From Gammaproteobacteria bacterium (lineage in GTDB: Bacteria > Pseudomonadota > Gammaproteobacteria > Chromatiales > Chromatiaceae): a DNA stretch of 36,993 nucleotides. Shown here one piece after another: positions 9,630 through 20,550 of the stretch. The notes under the pieces are model-generated. The model did not search any database. It was not told where the DNA came from and saw only the letters and a program-made list of their open reading frames with translations. The stretch is from positions 1-36,993 of the forward strand of contig JALORY010000009.1 in NCBI GenBank assembly GCA_025458675.1. The letters are read 5' to 3'. The position numbers and the translations under genes are program-made. Numbering within the stretch: position 1 is the stretch's first letter; each line of letters begins with the position of its first letter.

Positions 9630-10790
9630 ATGCTCGAGCTGCTGTGGTTGCTGCTGCCCGCGGCGGCTGCCTCGGGGTGGATCGCGGCGCGGCGCAGCGC
9701 CGACACCGCCAGCCGACGGCCGCCCGAACGCGATCCCGCCTATTTCCGCGGCCTCAACTACCTGCTCGACGAGCAGCCGGACAAGGCGATCGACGTCTTC
9801 GTCCGCATGCTGGAGGTGGACGGCGAGACGGTCGAGACCCACCTCGCGCTCGGCAGCCTGTTTCGGCGCCGTGGCGAGGTCGAGCGCGCGATCCGCATCC
9901 ACCAGAACCTGATCGCCCGGCCGACGCTGAGCCGCGAACAGCGTGCGCAGGCCCTGCTCGACCTCGGCCTCGACTACATGCGGGCCGGCCTGTTCGATCG
10001 CGCCGAGAACCTCTTCCTCGAGCTGCGCGACACCAAGCTGCTGCAGGAGCAGGCGCTCGAAGGGCTGCGCGTCATCTACCAGCAGGAGAAGGACTGGGAG
10101 AAGTGCCTGCAGGTGGCAGAGGATCTCGAGTCCATCGGCGGCCGCCCGCTCGGCCTCGAGCGTGCCCACTACTACTGCGAGCTGGCGGAGCTGGCGCGTG
10201 CGGCCGGGGAAGAGGACCGGGCGCACGCGATGCTCAAGAAGGCCCTCGGCGCGAGCAAGGATCTGTCCCGCGCGATCTGGCTGCAGGCGGCCCTGGAGAT
10301 CGCCGCCGGCGACTACAAGGCGGGGGCGCGGTTGCTCAACCGTATCGCGGAGCAGGACCCGGATCTGGTCCCGGAGGTATTGCCGCAGCTCGTCGAGTGC
10401 CACCGTCGACTCGGCCAGCGGCGTGAGCTCGTCGCCCTTCTCGAGGGCCTGCTCGCCAGCCGTGGCGAGCCCGCCGTGCTGCTGATGCTGGCGGACGTGG
10501 TGCAGGAGGACGAGGGCGAGCCGGCAGCGCTGCGCTACGTCGCGCAGCACCTCGGCCCCCGCCCGAGCCTGGCCAGCCTGCTGCGCCTCATCCGCCTCGC
10601 CGAGCGTGCGCCCAACGCGGTCGTGCCGGACCTGATGCCGGTGCTGCGCGACGCCGTCGAGCGGCTGCTCGAGCGCCGGCCCGCGTACCAGTGCGCCCAC
10701 TGCGGCTTCAACGCCAAGACGCTCCACTGGCAGTGCCCGGGCTGCCGGCGCTGGAGCACCATCAAGCCGGTCCGCGACCTGGACCACTGA
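9630..10790 (+). CDS. lapB: LPS assembly protein LapB (TPR and rubredoxin-like)
   Basis: LapB is an inner-membrane-anchored adaptor that presents LpxC to FtsH protease and so balances lipopolysaccharide and phospholipid synthesis. The ATG at 9630 gives 386 residues. An N-terminal membrane anchor (about 1-20) is followed by tandem TPR helices, beginning YFRGLNYLLDEQPDKAIDVF, over most of the protein. A C-terminal rubredoxin-like zinc knuckle has Cys355, Cys358, Cys369 and Cys372 (CAHC...CPGC). It is translated 5 bases after lapA and 18 bases before pyrF, as in the usual lapA-lapB-pyrF cluster. Later lipid A genes in this window make the product that LapB helps regulate. Confidence 0.95.
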   Translation: MLELLWLLLPAAAASGWIAARRSADTASRRPPERDPAYFRGLNYLLDEQPDKAIDVFVRMLEVDGETVETHLALGSLFRRRGEVERAIRIHQNLIARPTLSREQRAQALLDLGLDYMRAGLFDRAENLFLELRDTKLLQEQALEGLRVIYQQEKDWEKCLQVAEDLESIGGRPLGLERAHYYCELAELARAAGEEDRAHAMLKKALGASKDLSRAIWLQAALEIAAGDYKAGARLLNRIAEQDPDLVPEVLPQLVECHRRLGQRRELVALLEGLLASRGEPAVLLMLADVVQEDEGEPAALRYVAQHLGPRPSLASLLRLIRLAERAPNAVVPDLMPVLRDAVERLLERRPAYQCAHCGFNAKTLHWQCPGCRRWSTIKPVRDLDH

Positions 10791-10808
10791 TTTCCCCTGG
10801 AGAAGGCC

Positions 10809-11531
10809 ATGCCCCCGAGGACCACCGAACCGCGCGTGATCGTCGCACTCGACTTCGCCGACCTGGGCCCCGCGCGGGAGCTGGTGCGGCGGCTGGACCC
10901 GACGCTCTGCCGCCTCAAGGTCGGCAAGGAGATGTACACCCGCTACGGGCCGCACTTCGTCGAGGAGCTCATCAAGGCGGGCTACGAGGTGTTCCTCGAT
11001 CTCAAGTTCCACGACATCCCCAATACCGTCGCCGCGGCCTGCGCCGCGGCTGCCGACCTCGGCGTCTGGATGATCAACGTCCACGCCTCCGGCGGTCGCA
11101 AGATGATGGAGGCGGCGCGCGAGCGGCTCGCGGTCGCCTCGCACCGGCCGTTGCTGATCGCCGTGACGGTGCTCACGAGCATGGGCGAGGGCGATATCCG
11201 CGAGGTGGGGTACGCGGGGACGCCGGAAGAGAACGTGCTGCGTCTCGCCGCACTGGCGCACGGCGCAGGGCTCGATGGCGTGGTGTGCTCGCCCCGCGAG
11301 GCAACTGCCCTTCGGGCGGCCGAGGGCGCCGATTTCCTCCTCGTCACCCCGGGGGTGCGGCCGCCCACCGCGTCGGCCGACGACCAGCAGCGAGTGATGA
11401 CGCCGGCTGACGCGATCTCGGCGGGCGCCGACTACCTCGTCGTCGGCCGGCCCGTCACCAAGTCGCCCGACCCGCTCGGCGTGCTGCGGGAGATCAGCGC
11501 GCAAGTGGTGGCGGCCAGCGCGGGCGGCTGA
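10809..11531 (+). CDS. pyrF: Orotidine 5'-phosphate decarboxylase
   Basis: Last step of de novo UMP synthesis: decarboxylates OMP to UMP in the cytoplasm. The 240-residue TIM barrel has the signature DLKFHDIPN at 64-72 with catalytic Lys66, and the opening strand VIVALDF at 10-16. The phosphate-binding end VTPGVRPP and [12 protein letters not shown] is also present. The ATG at 10809 follows GGAGAAGG. It ends the fliK/lapAB/pyrF plus-strand group and converges on dapE with an 18-base gap, too short for a separate terminator. Confidence 0.98.
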   Translation: MPPRTTEPRVIVALDFADLGPARELVRRLDPTLCRLKVGKEMYTRYGPHFVEELIKAGYEVFLDLKFHDIPNTVAAACAAAADLGVWMINVHASGGRKMMEAARERLAVASHRPLLIAVTVLTSMGEGDIREVGYAGTPEENVLRLAALAHGAGLDGVVCSPREATALRAAEGADFLLVTPGVRPPTASADDQQRVMTPADAISAGADYLVVGRPVTKSPDPLGVLREISAQVVAASAGG

Positions 11532-11549
11532 CCGGAGCGCGTCGTCCGC

Positions 11550-13073
<1,524 letters not shown>

Positions 13074-13114
13074 TCATCGAGCCTCCGGCGCGCCCGGTCG
13101 CCGGCCCGTGTGCG

Positions 13115-13936
<822 letters not shown>

Positions 13937-13954
13937 GGGTCTCTCCCCGTCAGG

Positions 13955-15154
13955 TCAGCGGATGGATTCGGTGTAGCGGCGGATGCGCCGCGCCGCCTCG
14001 GTGCACTCGTCGAGCGGCGCCACCAGCGCGATGCGGATGCGATCGGCGCCGGGATTGATACCGCCGGCCGCGCGCGACAGGAAGCTGCCGGGCAGCACGG
14101 TGACGTTCTCGCGCGCGTAGAGGCCGCGCGCATACTCGGTGTCGTCCAGTGGCGTGCGCGGCCAGAGGTAGAAGCCGGCCGCGGGCCGCTCCACCTCGAG
14201 GCAGTCGCCGAGGATCGCGAGCACCGCGTCGAACTTCTCGCGGTAGGCGGCGCGATTGGCGACCACGTGCCCCTCGTCGCTCCACGCCCGCTCGCTCGCG
14301 GCCTGCACCGGCAGCGGCATCGCGCAGCCGTGGTAGGTGCGGTAGAGCAGGAAGCGCTCGAGCACCGCGGCGTCACCCGCGACGAAGCCCGAGCGCAGCC
14401 CCGGCGCGTTGGAACGCTTGGAGAGGCTGTGGAACGCCACGCAGCGGCGCCAGTCCGTCCGCCCCAGCCGGGCGGCCGCCTGCAGCAGCCCGGGCGGCGG
14501 CGCCGACTCGTCGGCGTAGATCTCCGAGTAGCACTCGTCGGAGGCGATCACGAAGTCGTGGCGATCGGCGAGCGCGATCAGCCGCTCGAGCGCGGGCAGG
14601 TCGAGCACCGCCCCCGTGGGGTTGCCCGGGGAGCACAGATAGAGGAGCTGGCAGCGTCGCCAGACCGCGTCGGGCACCGCGTCGAAGTCGGGCACCCAGC
14701 CGGTCGCCGCGCTGCACGGCACGTACCACGGCTCCGCGCCGGCGAGCAGGGCCGCGCCCTCGTAGATCTGATAGAACGGGTTCGGCATCAGCACGGCCGG
14801 CGCGCGCGCGCGGTCGACGACCGCCTGTGCGAACGCGAACAGCGCCTCGCGGGTGCCGTTGACCGGCAGGACGTGGCGCTCGGGGTCCACCGCGCCCGGC
14901 GGGAGGGAGAAGCGGCGCGTCAGCCACTGCGCCGCGGCGCCGCGGAGGGCGGCCGACCCCTTCGTGGTGGGGTAGGCCGACAGGCCGTGCAGGTGCTCGA
15001 GCAGCGCCTCCGCGACGACGCCCGGCGTCGGGTGCTTCGGCTCGCCGATGTAGAGCGCGATGTGCGGCCGGGAGACGGCGGGCACGACGCCTGCCTTGAG
15101 CGCGTTCAGCCGCTCGAAGGGGTAGGGCTGCAGTCGGCCGAGGTCGGGGTTCAT
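13955..15154 (-). CDS. dapC: Succinyldiaminopimelate aminotransferase
   Basis: PLP-dependent class I/II aminotransferase converting N-succinyl-2-amino-6-ketopimelate to N-succinyl-LL-diaminopimelate with glutamate as donor. The 399 residues carry the fold-type I landmarks: YPTTKGSAALR (61-71), NPFYQIYEGAALLAG near 125-139, CSPGNPTGAV (174-183), ASDECYSEIY (204-213), and the PLP lysine Lys246 in SLSKRSNAPGLR. The ATG at 15154 has no clear Shine-Dalgarno sequence. It is the first gene of the dapC-dapD-yffB-dapE operon, with a promoter about 45 bases upstream. The substrate call leans on the dap neighbours, which is normal for this family. Confidence 0.94.
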   Translation of the reverse strand: MNPDLGRLQPYPFERLNALKAGVVPAVSRPHIALYIGEPKHPTPGVVAEALLEHLHGLSAYPTTKGSAALRGAAAQWLTRRFSLPPGAVDPERHVLPVNGTREALFAFAQAVVDRARAPAVLMPNPFYQIYEGAALLAGAEPWYVPCSAATGWVPDFDAVPDAVWRRCQLLYLCSPGNPTGAVLDLPALERLIALADRHDFVIASDECYSEIYADESAPPPGLLQAAARLGRTDWRRCVAFHSLSKRSNAPGLRSGFVAGDAAVLERFLLYRTYHGCAMPLPVQAASERAWSDEGHVVANRAAYREKFDAVLAILGDCLEVERPAAGFYLWPRTPLDDTEYARGLYARENVTVLPGSFLSRAAGGINPGADRIRIALVAPLDECTEAARRIRRYTESIR

Positions 15155-15199
15155 ACGCGCGGCGTGAGGGTCGGTACGGGCCTGCGTGGCGGGCGGCGT

Positions 15200-15228
15200 A
15201 GTATAGGGGATGGCCTCATACCCACCAA
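15200..15228 (-). promoter_or_regulatory. Promoter for the dapC-dapD-yffB-dapE operon
   Basis: On the minus strand TTGGTG (15228-15223), 17 bases, then TATACT (15205-15200). The -10 matches consensus at 5 of 6 and the -35 at 3 of 6. Transcription would start near 15193, leaving about 38 bases of leader before dapC. Its -35 and spacer lie inside the first codons of the divergent transporter gene, so the two transcription units may interfere. Confidence 0.55.
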
Positions 15229-16091
15229 TGCACGCGCTGCTGCCCGTCCTCAGCCTGCTTTACGCGGCGACCGTCTGGGGCACGGTCTGGTACCCGCTGC
15301 GGCTGCTCGCCGACGCCGGCATCGCGGGTCCGTGGCAGGCCGCGGTGAGCTACCTCGCGGCCGCCCTCGCGCTGCTGCCTTTCTACTGGCCTCGGCGCCG
15401 CGAGCTCGCGCGCCGGGCGGCTTCGCTGATGCCGCTGGCGGTGACCGCGGGCTGGGCCAACGTCGCGTTCATCGTCGCGATGCTGGAAGGGACGGTCGTC
15501 CGCGTCCTGCTCCTCTTCTACCTCTCACCCGTCTGGTCCGTGCTGCTCGCGCACTGGCTGCTCGGCGAGCGACTGACGCGCCGAACCTGGGCGGCGCTCG
15601 GCGGCGCGCTCGGCGGCGCGGCGCTCATGCTCTACAAGCCGGGCGCGGGGCTTCCGCTGCCGACCGACCTCGCCGACTGGCTGGGACTGAGCGCGGGGTT
15701 GGCGTTCGCGGTTTCCAACGTCGAGACCCGGCGCCTCCAGGATGTCGGCCTGCAGGCGAAGACGCTCGCGGCGTGGGCCGGCGTCGTCGTGGTGGCGGGC
15801 GCGTGGGTCGGCGCCGTGGCGCTTCCCCTGCCGTCGGCGGGCGCGTTGCCGTGGCTCGGGACGGTGGCGCTGGGCCTCACCGCCTTTTTCTCCGCCACGC
15901 TCGCGGTCCAGTACGGCCTGACGCGCCTGCCGGTGCAACGCAGCGCGGTGATCCTGCTGGTGGAGATCGTGGTCGGGGCGGTGACGGCGGCGTGGCTCGC
16001 CGGAGAGTACACTGCGCCGCGGGAGTGGATCGGCGGGCTGCTGATCCTGGGCGCCGGGCTGGCCGTGGCGCGGGCGGAAGAGGGGAAGTGA
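15210..16091 (+). CDS. EamA/DMT-family membrane transporter
   Basis: Drug/metabolite-transporter superfamily protein of the inner membrane, made of two five-helix EamA repeats. The 293 residues show about ten hydrophobic segments. The repeat signatures include VWGTVWYPLRLLADAGI near the start, FYLSPVWSVLLAHWLLGERLT near 110-130 and a matching LVEIVVGAVTAAWLAGEY near 250-267. The substrate cannot be told; family members export amino acids or other metabolites. The start is uncertain: ATG at 15210, or an in-frame ATG at 15228; neither has a well-spaced ribosome binding site. The gene starts in the dap promoter region and is followed directly by a VOC protein (TGAATG). Confidence 0.85.
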   Translation: MASYPPMHALLPVLSLLYAATVWGTVWYPLRLLADAGIAGPWQAAVSYLAAALALLPFYWPRRRELARRAASLMPLAVTAGWANVAFIVAMLEGTVVRVLLLFYLSPVWSVLLAHWLLGERLTRRTWAALGGALGGAALMLYKPGAGLPLPTDLADWLGLSAGLAFAVSNVETRRLQDVGLQAKTLAAWAGVVVVAGAWVGAVALPLPSAGALPWLGTVALGLTAFFSATLAVQYGLTRLPVQRSAVILLVEIVVGAVTAAWLAGEYTAPREWIGGLLILGAGLAVARAEEGK

Positions 16092-16472
16092 ATGGCTGAG
16101 CTGGTGCTGGGCGTCGACCACGTCAGCGTGCTGGTTCAGGACACCCGCAAGTCGCTGGACTTCTACCGGAGCGTCCTCGGGCTCGAGGTCGACCCGCAGC
16201 GTCCGGAGCTGGGCTACCCGGGCGCCTGGCTGCGCATCGGCACGCAGGCGATCCATCTGATCCAGCTGCCGAGTCCCGACCCTGTCACCGGCAGGCCCGC
16301 GCACGGCGGCCACGACCGCCACATCGCCCTCTTCGTCTCGGACCTGAACGCGCTGCGTTTCCGTCTCGACGTGTCCGGGATCGCCCACACGGTCAGCCGG
16401 TCGGGACGCAAGGCCGTGTTCTGCCGCGACCCCGACGGCAACGCGCTCGAGTTCGTCGAGCGCAAGGGCTGA
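16092..16472 (+). CDS. VOC-fold (glyoxalase/bleomycin-resistance/dioxygenase) protein
   Basis: Single-domain VOC protein of 126 residues with two beta-alpha-beta-beta-beta modules. Likely metal ligands are His10 (GVDHVSVLV), the His in DRHIALFV and the C-terminal Glu in NALEFVE; the AIHLIQL strand closes the first half. The RDPDGNALEFVE ending is typical. VOC proteins include lactoylglutathione lyases, dioxygenases and fosfomycin-resistance enzymes, so the reaction is open. It starts one base after the transporter stop with GAGGGGAAG upstream, so the two genes are translationally coupled and probably act together. It converges on the small secreted-protein gene with a 10-base gap. Confidence 0.88.
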   Translation: MAELVLGVDHVSVLVQDTRKSLDFYRSVLGLEVDPQRPELGYPGAWLRIGTQAIHLIQLPSPDPVTGRPAHGGHDRHIALFVSDLNALRFRLDVSGIAHTVSRSGRKAVFCRDPDGNALEFVERKG

Positions 16473-16482
16473 GCCCCGCTCG

Positions 16483-16839
16483 TCACCAGCCCTGGAAGTA
16501 CCAGGGGTTGCCCCAACCGGGCGGGTAGGCGGGGGCGGGAGGGACGCCGTCGCGGCGCTGCTCGGCCTGCTCGCGGTGGGCCCGCCAGTGCTCGTCCGCC
16601 GCCTCGCGCTGCTCCCGCCGCGCCCGCTCGCTCTCGCTGCGCGACTCCGCCCGCAGGCGGTCGTACTGCGCGCGGCGCTGGGCGCGGACCTGGTCCAGGT
16701 AGTCGCCGAGCGGGTCCCTCGCGGCGTCCGGCGGCGCGGCCTCCGCGGGCGGCGGCTCGGTGGTGGGTGCCTCGGCGGCGGCCGGGGTCATCAGCGCCAG
16801 GCCAAGGGCGAACAAGAGAGCGGAGGGCTTTCGGTCCAT
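16483..16839 (-). CDS. Small secreted/periplasmic protein of unknown function
   Basis: I do not recognise this 118-residue protein. A signal peptide is clear: Lys/Arg near the start, a hydrophobic core LLFALGLALM, then TPAAA with likely cleavage after Ala22. A Pro/Ala/Glu-rich stretch follows, then a highly charged Arg/Glu/Gln helix (about 45-97) likely to form a coiled coil. The C-terminus is Pro/Gly/Trp-rich, ending GWGNPWYFQGW. No cysteine or catalytic motif is present. GAGG 9 bases before the ATG at 16839 supports translation. It lies 25 bases downstream of glnD on the same strand, so it may be co-transcribed with map-glnD. Confidence 0.7.
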   Translation of the reverse strand: MDRKPSALLFALGLALMTPAAAEAPTTEPPPAEAAPPDAARDPLGDYLDQVRAQRRAQYDRLRAESRSESERARREQREAADEHWRAHREQAEQRRDGVPPAPAYPPGWGNPWYFQGW

Positions 16840-16864
16840 GGTGGCGGTCCTCGGGGCCGCATCA

Positions 16865-19540
16865 TCAGCCCGCGCCGGGCGGCCCGTCCAGCCTCTCGCA
16901 GAGCGCGCCGACGAGGCAGTCGCGCAACGGTCCGTCCTCGATGGGACGGTCCGCCCGGTCGGTGATGAAGAAGGTGTCCTCGGCGAGGGCGCCGACGGTG
17001 GCGATCTTGGCGCTGATCAGGCGCACGGCGCAGAGCGCGAAGGCCTGACCGACCAGCGACAGCAGGCCTGGACGGTCCGTGGTCGTGAGGTAGAGCACGG
17101 TGCGCTGGTTGGCCGGGTCCTGTGCGAAGTGGACGCGGGTCGGCCCCTCGAAGTGGCGGACGCGCCGCGGCAGGCGGCGCGGGGTGCCCGGCTCGAAGCG
17201 CGTCGCCGGGTCGGACAGCGCCTCGGTCAGCGTGCGGACGATCTCCGCCTCGCGCTGTTCGCCGCTCACCACGGCGCCGTCCTCCTCGAGCACGAGAAAG
17301 GTGTTCATCGTGCAGCCGGAGCCGGCCGTCTGGATGCGCGCCTCGACCACGTTGAGCTCGAGCTGGCTCAGCACCGCGGTGGTGTGGGCGAACAGATTGT
17401 CGCGGTCGGGCGTGCAGACGAAGATCGCCGTGCTGCCCCGCGCGGTCTGGCGGCGCACCTCGACGAGCGTCCGTTGCGCGTCTTCGCCCTCTGCCGCGAG
17501 CACCGTCTCGGTCTGCCAGGCGATCTCGTCCGGCGAGCTGTGCAGGAAGTAGTCGGTGCTCAGCGTCATCCACAGCGCCGTCACCGCGTCCTGCGGCACG
17601 TGACGTGCGGCCAGCAGGCGCCGGGCCTCGGCCTGTTTCTCGCCGATCAGCTCGTCCTGGGCGCGCGGGTTGTCGAGCCCGCGCAGCAGCGCGCGGCGGG
17701 TCTCGCTGTAGAGCTGGCGCAGCAGCGACTCCTTCCAGGAGTTCCAGCGGGCCGGGTTGGTGGCGCGGACGTCGGCGACGGTGAGCAGGTACAGATAGTC
17801 CAGCCGTACCGCGTCGGCGACCTCCTCGGCGAAGTGCTGAACCACCTCGGGGTCCTCGATGTCCTTGCGCTGCGCGGTCATCGACATGAGCAGGTGCTTG
17901 CGCACCAGCCAGGCCACCAGCCGGGAGTCGTACTCCGAGAGGCCGTGGCGCCGGCAGAAGGCGAGGGCGTCCTCGGCCCCGAGCTCCGAGTGATCGCCGC
18001 CGCGCCCCTTGGCGATGTCGTGGAACAGGCCGGCGATGATGAGCAGCTCCGGCTTGGGGATGCTCTGCGAGATCTCGCTGCAGTGCGGGAACTCGTGGAA
18101 GTACGCCGGCACCGTGAACCGACGCAGGTTGCGCACGACCCAGAGCGTGTGCTCGTCGACGGTGAAGACGTGGAAGAGGTCGTACTGCATCCGACCGGTG
18201 ATGGCGCCGAACTCGGGCAGGTAGCGGCCGAGGATCCCCATGCGGTGCATGCGACGCAGCTCGTGCGTGATGCCGCGCGGCTGGCGCAGGATCTCCATGA
18301 ACAGGCTGCGGGCGGGGAGCCCCGCTCTGAACCCGTCGTCGATCAGGTCGCGATAGGTGCGGATCAGCCGGATCGTGGCCGCCCGGACGCCGGTGAGCTC
18401 GGGGTGCTGCTGCATGAGCAGGAAGATCTCGAGCATCGCGAGCGGCGATCGGCGGAAGACGTGCTCGTCGCGCGCTTCGATGAAGCCGCTGCGCGCCTGG
18501 AACCGGCTGTTGATCGGCCGCGCCTCGCCGAGCCGGCCGTGCAGCAGGATGGTTTCCTGGAACAGCTGGAGCAGCAGCTCGTTCAGCCGGTTGAGGAGCA
18601 TCACGGTGCGGTAGTACTGCTGCATGAACTGCTCGACCGCGAGGCTGTTCGGCCGGTCTTCGAAGCCGAACTGGCGGGCGAGGGCGCGCTGGTGGTCGAA
18701 CAGCAGACGGTCTTCGCGGCGCCCGGTCAGCAGGTGCAGGGCGAAGCGCAGCCGCCACAGGTGCGCCTGGCCGGCGACCAGGTCCGCGTGCTCGAGCTCC
18801 GTGAGGAACCCCTGGTGCACGAGGTCCTCGAGCGTTGCGACCCCGAAGTGGCGCTTGGCGATCCAGCCGATCATCTGGATGTCCCGCAGGCCGCCGGGGT
18901 TCTCCTTGATGTTCGGCTCGAGGTTGTAGGCGGTGTCGTTGTACTTGTGGTGGCGCTGCTTCTGCTCGTCCCACTTGGCCGCGAAGAACCGGTCGCTGGG
19001 CCAGATCCGGTCCGGTCCGGTGGCGCCCCGCATCGCGTCGAACAGGGCGGGGCGGCCGGCGAGCCAGCGCGCCTCGATGACGTTGGTCGCGACCGTGATG
19101 TCGCGCTCGGCCTCCGCCGCGCACTCGGCGACCGTGCGCACGCTGTGCCCGACCTCCAGGCCGATGTCCCAGAGGAGGACGACCAGTTGCTCGACGGGGC
19201 CGGGGTCGGCAGCGGCATCGCCGAGCAGGACCATGATGTCCACGTCCGACGCCGGGTGCAGCTCGCCGCGGCCGTACCCGCCGACGGCCACGAGGGCGGC
19301 GTCGAGCGCCTCGGGGATGGCAACCGCCCAGGCCCGCTGCAGCAGGGCGTCGACGAAGGCCGCACGGCCCCGCACGAGGACGTCGACGTCGACTCCGGCG
19401 TCGAACTCGGCCCGCAGCTGCTCGTTGCCGGCGCGCAGCGCGTCGCGCAGTGCCGCCACCGGGGGGGTGCCGGCGGCCAGGAGCCGGTCCAGGACCTCGA
19501 CCGGCCCGACCGCGCTGGACGCCGGCAGAGGCGTGCTCAT
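16865..19540 (-). CDS. glnD: PII uridylyltransferase / uridylyl-removing enzyme
   Basis: Nitrogen sensor that uridylylates PII proteins when glutamine is low and removes the UMP when glutamine is high. The ATG at 19540 overlaps the map stop (ATGA) and gives 891 residues, as in E. coli. The nucleotidyltransferase site is [19 protein letters not shown] (87-105), with Asp99 and Asp101. The HD hydrolase domain carries [18 protein letters not shown]. Two C-terminal ACT domains sense glutamine ([18 protein letters not shown] near 700, and [20 protein letters not shown] near 805). Longer forms reading through map sequence in another frame are artefacts. Its PII partner is not in the window. Confidence 0.98.
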   Translation of the reverse strand: MSTPLPASSAVGPVEVLDRLLAAGTPPVAALRDALRAGNEQLRAEFDAGVDVDVLVRGRAAFVDALLQRAWAVAIPEALDAALVAVGGYGRGELHPASDVDIMVLLGDAAADPGPVEQLVVLLWDIGLEVGHSVRTVAECAAEAERDITVATNVIEARWLAGRPALFDAMRGATGPDRIWPSDRFFAAKWDEQKQRHHKYNDTAYNLEPNIKENPGGLRDIQMIGWIAKRHFGVATLEDLVHQGFLTELEHADLVAGQAHLWRLRFALHLLTGRREDRLLFDHQRALARQFGFEDRPNSLAVEQFMQQYYRTVMLLNRLNELLLQLFQETILLHGRLGEARPINSRFQARSGFIEARDEHVFRRSPLAMLEIFLLMQQHPELTGVRAATIRLIRTYRDLIDDGFRAGLPARSLFMEILRQPRGITHELRRMHRMGILGRYLPEFGAITGRMQYDLFHVFTVDEHTLWVVRNLRRFTVPAYFHEFPHCSEISQSIPKPELLIIAGLFHDIAKGRGGDHSELGAEDALAFCRRHGLSEYDSRLVAWLVRKHLLMSMTAQRKDIEDPEVVQHFAEEVADAVRLDYLYLLTVADVRATNPARWNSWKESLLRQLYSETRRALLRGLDNPRAQDELIGEKQAEARRLLAARHVPQDAVTALWMTLSTDYFLHSSPDEIAWQTETVLAAEGEDAQRTLVEVRRQTARGSTAIFVCTPDRDNLFAHTTAVLSQLELNVVEARIQTAGSGCTMNTFLVLEEDGAVVSGEQREAEIVRTLTEALSDPATRFEPGTPRRLPRRVRHFEGPTRVHFAQDPANQRTVLYLTTTDRPGLLSLVGQAFALCAVRLISAKIATVGALAEDTFFITDRADRPIEDGPLRDCLVGALCERLDGPPGAG

Positions 19541-20328
19541 GCGGCGTCGGGCGGCGGTGCGCCGGTGCCCTCGTCCTCGCGCAGGGTGAGCACCTCGAAG
19601 CCGTCCTCGGTGACCAGGAGGGTGTGCTCCCACTGCGCCGACAGCGAGCGGTCCTTGGTCACCACGGTCCACCCGTCGGGCAGCAGCTTCACCTGGCGCC
19701 TGCCGGCGTTCACCATGGGCTCGATGGTGAAGCACATGCCCGGACGGAGCTCGAGACCGTTGCCCGGCTCGCCGTAGTGCAGCACCTGCGGGTCCTCGTG
19801 GAACTCGCGGCCGATGCCGTGCCCGCAGTACTCGCGCACCACGGAGTAGCCGTGACCCTCGACGTAGCGCTGGATCGCGTGGCCGATGTCGCCGAGCCGG
19901 GCCCCCGGGCGCACGGCCCGGATGCCGAGCCACATCGCCTCCTGGGTCACGCGGACGAGCCGGCGGGCGAGGATGGACGGGTCACCGATCAGGAACATCC
20001 GGCTCGTGTCGCCGTGGTAGCCGTCCTTGATGACCGTGACGTCGACGTTGACGATGTCGCCGTTCTTGAGCTGCTTGTTGGCCGGGATCCCGTGACAGAC
20101 CTGGTGGTTGACCGAGGTGCAGATCGACTTCGGGAAGCCGCGGTAGTTGAGCGGCGCGGGCACGGCGCCCTGCACCTCGACGATGTGCCTGTGGCAAAGC
20201 CGGTCGAGCTCGTCGGTCGTGACGCCCGCGACCACGCGGGGCGCGATCATCTCGAGGACCTCGGCGGCGAGCCGGCCCGCGACGCGCATCCTGGCGATCT
20301 CTGCGGGCGTCTTGATGGTGACGCTCAT
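19537..20328 (-). CDS. map: Methionine aminopeptidase, type I
   Basis: Removes the initiator methionine from nascent proteins. The ATG at 20328 gives 263 residues ([15 protein letters not shown]...), matching the type Ia family. Metal ligands can be read in order: Asp in [10 protein letters not shown] and in YHGDTSRMF, His in [14 protein letters not shown], Glu in FTIEPMVN and Glu near the C-terminal [12 protein letters not shown]. The substrate-binding His lies in NHQVCHGIP. It diverges from rpsB and overlaps glnD by four bases. map beside rpsB is widely conserved and fits a translation-linked role. The ribosome binding site is weak (GAGCCCC). Confidence 0.98.
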   Translation of the reverse strand: MSVTIKTPAEIARMRVAGRLAAEVLEMIAPRVVAGVTTDELDRLCHRHIVEVQGAVPAPLNYRGFPKSICTSVNHQVCHGIPANKQLKNGDIVNVDVTVIKDGYHGDTSRMFLIGDPSILARRLVRVTQEAMWLGIRAVRPGARLGDIGHAIQRYVEGHGYSVVREYCGHGIGREFHEDPQVLHYGEPGNGLELRPGMCFTIEPMVNAGRRQVKLLPDGWTVVTKDRSLSAQWEHTLLVTEDGFEVLTLREDEGTGAPPPDAA

Positions 20329-20383
20329 GCGCGGGGCTCGATCCGAAACTGCGGGAAAATTAAGATCTTGGCGTGGCTCGCGA

Positions 20384-20412
20384 TTGAGCCCGAAGAGGTT
20401 GCATGGTATAAG
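20384..20412 (+). promoter_or_regulatory. rpsB promoter, sigma-70 type with GC-rich discriminator
   Basis: TTGAGC (20384-20389), 17 bases, then TATAAG (20407-20412). Both hexamers are close to consensus. The bases that follow, ACGCGCCGC, form a GC-rich discriminator typical of ribosomal promoters under stringent (ppGpp/DksA) control. Transcription would begin near 20419 and leave a leader of about 130 bases before rpsB. The stringent control is inferred. Confidence 0.75.
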
Positions 20413-20417
20413 ACGCG

Positions 20418-20550
20418 CCGCAAATCGGCAAACCGGCCGATTGCGGCCAATCCCACACACGCGTCGTCACGTCCGGCGGGGTGCCCGGGGAACCGGGTTG
20501 CCGTGCGGGGCGCGTGGAGGCTCAACCCGAAAAATTGGAGTGAACAGAGA
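20418..20550 (+). promoter_or_regulatory. Structured rpsB leader, possible S2 autoregulatory region
   Basis: The leader opens with a strong hairpin: CCGCAAATCGGC (20418-20429) pairs with GCCGATTGCGG (20436-20446), 11 pairs with one bulged A. A second stem CCCGG-GGAA-CCGGG with a GNRA-type loop follows around 20484-20497. The ribosome binding site GGAG is at 20537-20540. In E. coli, S2 represses rpsB-tsf through a conserved leader structure, so this leader may do the same. I cannot confirm that it matches the known S2 target. Confidence 0.45.

Noticed and set aside
16760-19777. A 1,005-codon plus-strand open frame antisense to glnD
   Set aside because: Same GC-driven artefact; glnD in the other strand has full catalytic, HD and ACT domains.
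19450-20550. An upstream extension of rpsB through map
   Set aside because: It is antisense to map; S2 homologues begin at the [10 protein letters not shown] start, which has its own GGAG and promoter.
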